A stretch of 64,000 bases of DNA, taken from the NCBI GenBank assembly GCA_052324925.1, contig JBQPRE010000003.1. The stretch is one strand, 5' to 3'. A program made the translations under genes and the position numbers. This document shows, one piece after another, positions 56,541 through 64,000 of this stretch. Numbering within the stretch: the stretch's first letter is position 1; every line of letters starts with the position of its first letter. Under the pieces are notes generated by a model. That model was not told the DNA's origin. It ran no database searches and worked only from the letters and a program-made list of their open reading frames with translations. The DNA is from Flavimobilis sp052324925. GTDB taxonomy: Bacteria; Actinomycetota; Actinomycetes; Actinomycetales; Cellulomonadaceae.

Positions 56541-58667
56541 TCAGGCGTCGATGCGCGACCGGTCGAGGTTCACGGCACCCGCGACGATGAACTCCTTGCG
56601 GGGCGCGACGTCCGATCCCATGAGCAGGTCGAAGACCTGCTCGGCGACCTCAGCGTCGGCGAGCGTGACCCGGCGCAGCGTGCGCAGGCGCGGATCCATC
56701 GTCGTCTCCGCGAGCTGACCGGCGTCCATCTCACCGAGGCCCTTGTACCGCTGGATGTCGTCCTTGTAGCGCTTGCCGGCCTTGTCGAGCTTCTTGAGCG
56801 TTGCCGTGAGCTCGGCTTCGGAGTACGTGTAGATGTACTCGTTCTTGCGGCTTCCCGCGCCGATGACCTCGATGCGGTGCAACGGCGGGACGGCCGCGTA
56901 CACGCGCCCGTCCTCGACGAGGGGCCGCATGTAGCGGAAGAAGAGCGTGAGCAGCAAGGTGCGGATGTGCGCGCCGTCCACGTCGGCATCCGTCATGAGG
57001 ACGATCTTGCCGTAGCGCGCTTGCTCGAGGTCGAACGTGCGGCCCGAGCCGGCGCCGATCACCTGGATGATCGCCGCACACTCTGCGTTGCGCAGCATGT
57101 CGGAGACCGAGGCCTTCTGAACGTTGAGGATCTTGCCGCGGATGGGCAGCAGCGCCTGGAAGTCCGAGGACCGCGCAAGCTTCGCAGTACCGAGCGCCGA
57201 GTCCCCCTCGACGATGAAGAGCTCGGAGCGCCCGACGTCGTCTGAGCGGCAGTCGGCAAGCTTCGCGGGGAGCGAGGAGGTCTCCAGCGCATTCTTGCGG
57301 CGCGAGATCTCCTTCTGCTTGCGCGCGGAGATGCGCGCGCGCATCTCCGCGACGACCTTGTCGAGCAGGAGCGCGGACTGGGCCTTGTCGTCACGCTTCG
57401 TCGAGGAGAAGATCCCGCCGAGCTCCTTCTCCAGCACCCGCGAGACGATTCCGCGGACGGGAGCCGTGCCGAGGACCTCCTTCGTCTGGCCCTCGAACTG
57501 CGGCTCGGCGAGGCGGACCGTGACGACCGCGGTGAGCCCCGCAAGGATGTCGTCCTTCTCGATGCGCTCGGCGGAGTCCTTCGCGCTGATCTTCAGGCGC
57601 CGGGCGTTGGCCTCGACCTGCTTGCGCACGAGCTTGAGCAGCCCGGCCTCGAAGCCCGCGAGGTGGGTGCCACCCTTGGGCGTCGCGATGATGTTGACGA
57701 ACGACCGCACGGTCGTGTCGTAGCCCGTCCCCCACCGCAACGCGATGTCGACCTCGCACTCGCGCTCGACCTCGCGCGGCGTCATGTGCCCGCGGTCGTC
57801 GAGGACCGGGACGGTCTCGGTGAACTTGCCGGAGCCCGACAGCCGCCACGCGCCCGTCACAGGGGCGTCCGGCGCCAAGAACTCGACGAAGTCGACCGTG
57901 CCGCCCGTGTGGTGGAACTCCTCCTCCCACAGGCCGCTCTCGCCGGGGGTTCCGGGCAGGCCGCGCTCGTCGCGCAGCGTGATCCTGAGGCCGGGCACGA
58001 GGAACGTCGTCTGCCGGATGCGCGCGACCAGCTCGTCGTACTGGAACGCTGCGGTCGCGAGGAAGATCTGCTTGTCAGCCCAGTAGCGCACGCGAGTTCC
58101 GGTGCGGCCGCGCGCGACCTTGCCCGACGCCATGAGCGAGGACTTCTCGACGAACGGCGTGAACGCGGCGTCAGGGCTCGGACCCGTGCGCGGGTCGTCG
58201 AACACGCCGGGTTCACCGCGGTGGAACGACATCGCCCACGTCTTGCCACCCCGGTCGACCTCGACGTCGAGTCGCGCGGAGAGCGCGTTGACGACGCTCG
58301 CGCCGACGCCGTGGAGGCCGCCTGAGGCGGCATAGGACCCGCCGCCGAACTTGCCGCCCGCGTGGAGCTTCGTGAAGACCACCTCGACGCCCGAGAGCCC
58401 GGTCTTGGGCTCGACGTCGACGGGGATGCCACGGCCGTCGTCGGCGACCGTGACCGAGCTGTCCGCGTGCAGCGTCACGGTGATGTTCGTGCAGTGCCCT
58501 CCGAGGGCTTCGTCGACAGCGTTGTCGATGATCTCCCACAGGCAGTGCATGAGGCCCCGAGAGTCGGTGGTCCCGATATACATGCCCGGACGCTTGCGTA
58601 CCGCCTCGAGCCCCTCGAGGACTGAGAGGTGGCGGGCGGAATAGGACTCGGTCGTTGCGGTCGGCAC
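56541..58667 (-). CDS. parE: DNA topoisomerase IV subunit B
   Basis: A 708-residue type IIA topoisomerase B subunit. The GHKL ATPase motifs are EIIDNAVDEALGGH, DDGRGIPVD and GGLHGVGASVVNAL. The TOPRIM domain has LFIVEGDSALGTAK and LMTDADVDGAHIRTLLL, where the motif reads EGDSALG and not the common EGDSAGG. The GTG at 58667 is followed by the family-like TTESYSARHLSVLEGLEAVR. A further in-frame GTG lies 7 codons upstream, but TAGAGT sits between them. Its partner parC is 24 kb away, on the opposite strand. Confidence 0.94.
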   Translation of the reverse strand: MPTATTESYSARHLSVLEGLEAVRKRPGMYIGTTDSRGLMHCLWEIIDNAVDEALGGHCTNITVTLHADSSVTVADDGRGIPVDVEPKTGLSGVEVVFTKLHAGGKFGGGSYAASGGLHGVGASVVNALSARLDVEVDRGGKTWAMSFHRGEPGVFDDPRTGPSPDAAFTPFVEKSSLMASGKVARGRTGTRVRYWADKQIFLATAAFQYDELVARIRQTTFLVPGLRITLRDERGLPGTPGESGLWEEEFHHTGGTVDFVEFLAPDAPVTGAWRLSGSGKFTETVPVLDDRGHMTPREVERECEVDIALRWGTGYDTTVRSFVNIIATPKGGTHLAGFEAGLLKLVRKQVEANARRLKISAKDSAERIEKDDILAGLTAVVTVRLAEPQFEGQTKEVLGTAPVRGIVSRVLEKELGGIFSSTKRDDKAQSALLLDKVVAEMRARISARKQKEISRRKNALETSSLPAKLADCRSDDVGRSELFIVEGDSALGTAKLARSSDFQALLPIRGKILNVQKASVSDMLRNAECAAIIQVIGAGSGRTFDLEQARYGKIVLMTDADVDGAHIRTLLLTLFFRYMRPLVEDGRVYAAVPPLHRIEVIGAGSRKNEYIYTYSEAELTATLKKLDKAGKRYKDDIQRYKGLGEMDAGQLAETTMDPRLRTLRRVTLADAEVAEQVFDLLMGSDVAPRKEFIVAGAVNLDRSRIDA

Positions 58668-58675
58668 GGTTACAC

Positions 58676-58681
58676 ACTCTA
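58676..58681 (-). promoter_or_regulatory. Candidate -10 element for parE
   Basis: Minus-strand TAGAGT lies 8 nt before the GTG at 58667, so the leader is at most a couple of bases. It argues against the GTG at 58688 as the start. No further gene is seen in 58682-58895. Confidence 0.4.
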
Positions 58682-58895
58682 GGTCCACCGAGGCTCACCG
58701 ACGTGCTCGAAGCCATTCGGCGAGAGTCCGCGCATCCCTCTCATCCCACCCAGGACGCCGACGCAGCCTGGGAACATGACGACCATGTGGCGGACGTCAT
58801 GATCCCGGGCTGTGAACGGGGCCGATGCGTACGCCGGTGGCGAACGTCCCTGCGGCAACGGAATGCCGTGGCGGGTTCGATGGTTTGATGCTGAC

Positions 58896-59102
58896 ATGAG
58901 CACCGTGACCGCAACCCCGTTGACCGTAGCCGACCGCTGCGACCGCTGCGGCGCCCAGGCGTATGTCCGCGTCGCACTTCCCGTGGGTGAGCTCCTCTTC
59001 TGCGCCCACCACTCGCGTGAGCACGCCGAGGCGTACACGTCGATCGCGGTGGAGATCCAGGACGAGACCGCCCGCCTCCACGAAGAGCACGGCGCACGCT
59101 GA
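58896..59102 (+). CDS. DUF7455 small zinc-ribbon protein
   Basis: A 68-residue protein with CDRCGAQAYVRV followed 15 residues later by LLFCAHHSREH, giving a likely four-ligand zinc site (CxxC and CxHH). It is a conserved actinobacterial family of unknown function, always near parE and sigA. The ATG at 58896 is set by the conserved MSTVTATPLTVADRCDRCG start. TTTGAT lies 6 nt upstream, so the message may be leaderless. A strong hairpin follows. Confidence 0.88.
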   Translation: MSTVTATPLTVADRCDRCGAQAYVRVALPVGELLFCAHHSREHAEAYTSIAVEIQDETARLHEEHGAR

Positions 59103-59128
59103 GCGATCGCTCACCGCACCATCAGACG

Positions 59129-59162
59129 CAGGACCCCGCACCACCATGGGTGCGGGGTCCTG
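59129..59162 (+). terminator. Terminator after the DUF7455 gene
   Basis: A perfect 14-bp stem (59129-59142 with 59149-59162) with a 6-nt loop, followed by CTGTCTTC. It lies 27 nt beyond the gene's stop. Confidence 0.8.
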
Positions 59163-59237
59163 CTGTCTTCGCGGCCGACCGTCCCCTCGCACCGTCCCTC
59201 GCACTGCCCGCTCCCGACTGCGCGTGCCGTCATGACG

Positions 59238-59269
59238 GACGACCCCCGCACCGGAGTGCGAGGGTCGTC
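59238..59269 (-). terminator. Terminator after the primary sigma factor gene
   Basis: An 8-bp stem (59238-59245 with 59262-59269) is extended by a 5-bp inner helix across one mismatch. It lies downstream of the sigma factor stop on the minus strand. Confidence 0.65.
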
Positions 59270-59304
59270 GGGGTCGAGACTCGGGGCCAGGCCCTGTGAC
59301 GGGC

Positions 59305-60945
<1,641 letters not shown>

Positions 60946-61029
60946 AGATGACCTTTCGGCAGAACTCGAGGAGTGCTTGACGTCGAACGCGGGATGAACT
61001 TCGCGGTGCGCCGTGAGCACGGTCCCCCT

Positions 61030-61035
61030 ATTGTA
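61030..61035 (-). promoter_or_regulatory. Candidate -10 element for the primary sigma factor gene
   Basis: Minus-strand TACAAT lies 84 nt before the GTG start codon, within an A+T-rich pocket. No good -35 partner is seen at 17 or 18 nt. Confidence 0.45.
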
Positions 61036-61049
61036 CTCGGAACGAGCGT

Positions 61050-61077
61050 GCGGACGGCCCTGAGGGCCGCCGTCCGC
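61050..61077 (-). terminator. Terminator after the universal stress protein gene
   Basis: A 9-bp stem (61050-61058 with 61069-61077) with an internal G+C-rich loop, about 70 nt beyond the gene's stop on the minus strand and just ahead of the sigma factor promoter. Confidence 0.55.
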
Positions 61078-61149
61078 TCGGCGAGCAGGCGGCCGGCAAA
61101 GACGACGTCCACACGCTCCAACGCGCGAGGACCCGCGAATTGTTCCCGT

Positions 61150-61569
61150 TCAGCGTGAGCTGGCCGCCCCGTTCTGCGCGGGCTTGACTGCGAGGACCGG
61201 GCACGGCGCGTCGAGCAGCACACGCTGGGCGTTGGCGCCCAGGACAAGCTTCCCCGTGGGACTGCGCCGGCGTAGCCCGATGACGACGAGCGTGGCCGAG
61301 GTCTCTTCGGCGATGCGGACGAGGTCGTCGGCGACATCACCGGCACCTTCGATCACCCGCACCTCGTGGTCGACGCCACTGGTCGCGAGCTCGGTGGTGA
61401 CGCGTGCAAGGTCTTCGTCCCGCGCCCTGGCGTGCTCAGCGTCGGTGCGATCAGCACGTTCGCTGACGACGATGACGAGCCGCGAGCCACGCCCGCCGGC
61501 CGCCTCTCGAGCAGAAGCGAGTGCAGCGGCCCCTTCGGGGGTGGACTGATAGCCGACGACGACGGACAT
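61150..61569 (-). CDS. Universal stress protein (UspA family)
   Basis: A 139-residue single-domain UspA protein. It starts MSVVVGYQSTPEGAAAL, the usual first strand and loop, and ends with the ATP-binding pattern LVVIGLRRRSPTGKLVLGAN followed by AQRVLLDAPCPVLAVKP. The Gly-x2-Gly-x9-Gly-type ATP motif is partly altered (GLRRRSPTGKLVLGAN). An AGGAGG ribosome binding site lies 8 nt before the ATG. It is a single gene between the sigma factor and DUF4192 genes. Confidence 0.9.
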   Translation of the reverse strand: MSVVVGYQSTPEGAAALASAREAAGGRGSRLVIVVSERADRTDAEHARARDEDLARVTTELATSGVDHEVRVIEGAGDVADDLVRIAEETSATLVVIGLRRRSPTGKLVLGANAQRVLLDAPCPVLAVKPAQNGAASSR

Positions 61570-61695
61570 CGTTGTTCCTCCTGAGACGGGCGCCCTGGGT
61601 CACGCCGTTCATAGCCGACACTATCCGACCCCGGGACCTCTCTCCTGCGCCCTGGGTCCTCCACTCGCACGTCACCCCCTCCGCACGCACGCGTC

Positions 61696-62835
61696 CTAGC
61701 GCTCGTGCTCGCCCTCGGTGCGCGCGCGGCGCACCCAGCCGGGCGGCAGCCCGGCGTCGAGCGCCTCACGCACGAGCCGCGCCAGGGAGTGGTGGGGATC
61801 GGCTTCGAGGGCTCGGTCGATCCAGACCGCGGCCTCGGCGCCGTGCCCGGTCCACCAGGCCGTGAGTCCGAGCAGCGTGAGCGCAGGCGCCGAGCCACCC
61901 TCGCGATGCGCGACGACGTGACGCAGCACGCCACGGGCCGGTTCGAGCAGCGCGGGGTCGGGCGCGAGCGCGACCTCGGGGTCCGCGATCGCTCGCACGG
62001 CGAGGCCGACCTCGTCGTTGCTCTCGCGACCGTCGCTCGCGCAGAACCTCGCTGCCACCGTCCCCGTGCCCGGCACGAGGGTGACGAGCACGGCGTCGCG
62101 CACCGTCTTGTCTTCGAGCGCTTCGCCGATCTGACCCCACAGGCTCGGCCGGTTGAGGCGATGCGCTCGTTGCGTCGCGTCGCGCATCGCTGCCCGTACC
62201 CCCCTGTGCCAGGCATCGAGCGACCGTGTGCGCCAACCGCCGCTGTCCTTGTCGGGGCCGATCGTGGGTCGGCGGCTGTCGTGGGCCGCGCGTCGGGCAA
62301 CACGACGGTGCGCGGCCGAGACCACCGGGATGCGACCAAGGTCGTCCCGGTCGGCGAGCACCGCGACTCCGTCGAACACCATGCGGGCGCCGACCGCTGT
62401 CGACTCGAGGTCTCGCAGGGGGCGACCCGGGGCGAGCACACCGCGAGGGAGCACCTCGTGGTAGCTGCTGGCGCCGGACGCGAGCACGGCCCGGACCTCG
62501 AGCGAGGACACCGTCGCCTCACGCAGCCGCGCCAGCGCAGTGACGGCCTCGCGGTCGAGGTCGCTGCCGTCCTCAAGATCGTCGTCGCGGTACACCACGA
62601 TGACGACGCTCGACGAGCCGTCGCGGGCGACGGCCGCGACGAGATTGCGCGCGAGCTGCGGACCCGAACGGGGGTGGGCGATGTCGGCAAGGTCCGTGCG
62701 GATCATCATGCCGACGCGTCGGCGCGGGCCCTGCAGCCCGACGACCACGACCGAGTCGCGCGGCATGAAGCCGAGCTGGTAGGGAACGAGGGCGAGCAGC
62801 TCGCAGGGCTCCGAGGCCCGGATCGTGTGTGTCAT
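61696..62835 (-). CDS. DUF4192 domain-containing protein
   Basis: A 379-residue protein of the actinobacterial DUF4192 family. The conserved head reads ELLALVPYQLGFMPRDSVVV, with TIRASEPC before it. The C-terminal third has helical repeat-like segments (LTAWWTGHGAEAAVWIDRAL). Function is unknown. ATG at 62835 matches the family start; the frame is open 16 codons further but that part is not family-like. It is divergent from the polyprenyl synthase gene. Confidence 0.88.
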   Translation of the reverse strand: MTHTIRASEPCELLALVPYQLGFMPRDSVVVVGLQGPRRRVGMMIRTDLADIAHPRSGPQLARNLVAAVARDGSSSVVIVVYRDDDLEDGSDLDREAVTALARLREATVSSLEVRAVLASGASSYHEVLPRGVLAPGRPLRDLESTAVGARMVFDGVAVLADRDDLGRIPVVSAAHRRVARRAAHDSRRPTIGPDKDSGGWRTRSLDAWHRGVRAAMRDATQRAHRLNRPSLWGQIGEALEDKTVRDAVLVTLVPGTGTVAARFCASDGRESNDEVGLAVRAIADPEVALAPDPALLEPARGVLRHVVAHREGGSAPALTLLGLTAWWTGHGAEAAVWIDRALEADPHHSLARLVREALDAGLPPGWVRRARTEGEHER

Positions 62836-62929
62836 GGCCCCACAGCACACGCTCGCGCGCCACCCTGCGCGCGACGTCCTCACATCTGTGGATGCTCACG
62901 CGCCGATCCACACCTGTGGGCACCCTCGA

Positions 62930-62935
62930 TAGGGT
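62930..62935 (+). promoter_or_regulatory. -10 element for leaderless polyprenyl synthase transcript
   Basis: TAGGGT ends 6 nt before the ATG at 62942 and no ribosome binding site is visible. Confidence 0.5.
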
Positions 62936-62941
62936 GCCGGT

Positions 62942-64000
62942 ATGAGCACCCCTGCCTTGGTCGATCGTGACGACGTACGTTCCCGGGTCGATCACCTCAT
63001 CGACCTCTACCTCACCGGAGCACGACAGGACGCGGTGAGCGCGCACAGCGACGACGTCGATCCCCTCTTCGACGCCATGGGCCGGCTGCTCGGAGGCGGC
63101 AAGCGCCTGCGCGCCGCGTTCACCTACTGGGCGTGGCGCGCGTTCGCGACGGACGAGGGCGAGGCCGAGGGTGCGCTCCGGCTCGGCGCCGCGCTCGAGC
63201 TCTTCCAGGCCGCGGCGCTCTTCCACGACGACCTCATGGACCAGTCCGACACGCGCCGCGGGCACGCGACCGCGCACGTCCACTTCGCACGCGTGCATCG
63301 CGCGGGGGGCTGGCCCGGCAGCTCGTCCCAGTTCGGCCTCTCGGCGGCGGTCCTGCTCGGCGATCTCGCCCTGGCCGGGACCGAGCGGATGCTCGGCGAC
63401 GCGCTCGATCATCTGCCCGAACGCGTCGGAGCACCGACCCGTGACATCTTCGACACGATGCGCACCGAGGTCACTCTCGGCCAGTACCTCGACGTGCTCT
63501 CCCAGGTGCGTCCGTGGAGTGACGACGCTGAGGACGACGAACGCCGGGCACGCGCCGTCATTCGCGCCAAGTCGGCGCGCTACTCCGTGGAGCACCCGTT
63601 GAGCCTCGGCGCGGCAGCGGCCGGGGTCGACGACGAGACGCTCGCGGGGGTGCGCCGCTTCGGCCTGCCCCTGGGCGAGGCGTTCCAGCTCCGCGATGAC
63701 ATCCTCGGCGTCTTTGGCGACCCAGCGACGACGGGCAAGCCCGCGGGCGACGACCTGCGCGAGGGCAAGCGCACCGTCCTGCTCGCGCGCGCCTTCGCAG
63801 GGGCGACGTCGGCGGAGGCAGCCGCGCTGCGTGGCCTCGTCGGCTCCCCTGAGCTCTCGGACGACGAGATCGAGGACCTGCGCGCGATCTTCGTCCGGAC
63901 AGGCGCTCTCGACGGGGTCGAGAGGCTCGTCGACTCGCTCGCGGACGAGGCCTTCGCAGCCCTCGACGCCCTCGGCCTCTCGGGCGAGGGCGCGACGATG
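62942..64000 (+). CDS. Polyprenyl diphosphate synthase (isoprenyl transferase), 3' end outside window
   Basis: A trans-isoprenyl diphosphate synthase that extends allylic diphosphates with isopentenyl diphosphate. The first Asp-rich motif is DDLMD at residues 96-100 and the second is DDILG at 252-256 within LRDDILGVFGDP. GGKRLRAAFTYWAW is the substrate-binding block. The first 353 codons are present and the frame is open at the window edge, so the stop is outside. The product could be geranylgeranyl diphosphate or longer; residues just before the first motif (ALELFQAAALFH) are bulky, so chain length is uncertain. The dxs gene in the same window would supply the precursor pathway. Confidence 0.9.
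   Translation, partial: MSTPALVDRDDVRSRVDHLIDLYLTGARQDAVSAHSDDVDPLFDAMGRLLGGGKRLRAAFTYWAWRAFATDEGEAEGALRLGAALELFQAAALFHDDLMDQSDTRRGHATAHVHFARVHRAGGWPGSSSQFGLSAAVLLGDLALAGTERMLGDALDHLPERVGAPTRDIFDTMRTEVTLGQYLDVLSQVRPWSDDAEDDERRARAVIRAKSARYSVEHPLSLGAAAAGVDDETLAGVRRFGLPLGEAFQLRDDILGVFGDPATTGKPAGDDLREGKRTVLLARAFAGATSAEAAALRGLVGSPELSDDEIEDLRAIFVRTGALDGVERLVDSLADEAFAALDALGLSGEGATM

Overview
The window is high-GC actinobacterial DNA. The gene content (SepH, DUF3159, DUF3710, DUF4193, DUF5998, DUF7455, a Lys/Ala-rich primary sigma factor, paired CeoB/CeoC potassium regulators) and the frequent GTG starts fit the Actinomycetota. Pyruvate formate-lyase and GuaB1 suggest a facultatively anaerobic Micrococcales member of the Cellulomonas/Sanguibacter type. 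That placement is inference. Much of the chromosomal core parallels the order known around Rv2682c-Rv2703 in Mycobacterium tuberculosis (dxs, trmA-like, APC permease, ceoB/ceoC, DUF3159, DUF3710, dut, DUF3093, DUF4193, suhB, sigA).

1-7.2 kb: a fermentative locus with pflA, a stand-alone glycyl-radical domain gene and a pflB that lacks that domain, then dxs and a PiT phosphate transporter. 7.3-13.4 kb: GuaB1 (GMP reductase type), a CoA-type Nudix hydrolase, a small-molecule kinase and aconitase. A 20-bp perfect palindrome lies upstream of aconitase. 13.6-23.8 kb: RNA methyltransferase, amino-acid permease, CeoB/CeoC, several conserved actinobacterial genes, dut, suhB and a UPF0126/TRIC membrane protein. 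23.9-36.3 kb: sepH, a phosphodiesterase, DUF5998, a GNAT-acyl-CoA ligase fusion, DNA topoisomerase IV subunit A, DUF488 and cobalamin-dependent methionine synthase.

36.3-46.1 kb is an accessory, defence-type island inserted beside metH. It holds a reverse transcriptase with a helical C-terminal domain overlapping a HEPN gene, an ISL3-family insertion sequence, and a winged-helix gene overlapping a second HEPN gene. It also holds an IS481 fragment, an APH-fold kinase, a PD-(D/E)XK nuclease fused to a DUF2075 helicase, a truncated Wadjet JetD remnant and a decayed higBA toxin-antitoxin module. Two 11-nt overlaps couple the two HEPN genes to their partners. I regard the RT-HEPN pair as the best candidate for an undescribed antiphage system.

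46.2-54.6 kb: a TetR-controlled DUF2306 membrane protein, an RclA-like flavoprotein reductase, and a five-gene tightly overlapping operon for an ECF-type transporter (S, fused double ATPase, T, surface protein, toroid-fold lipoprotein). 54.7-64 kb: lysoplasmalogenase-like protein, tandem GNAT, topoisomerase IV subunit B, DUF7455, primary sigma factor, universal stress protein, DUF4192 and the start of a polyprenyl diphosphate synthase that runs off the window.

Many core genes carry a TAnnnT hexamer exactly 6 nt before the start codon and no ribosome binding site, which points to leaderless mRNAs.
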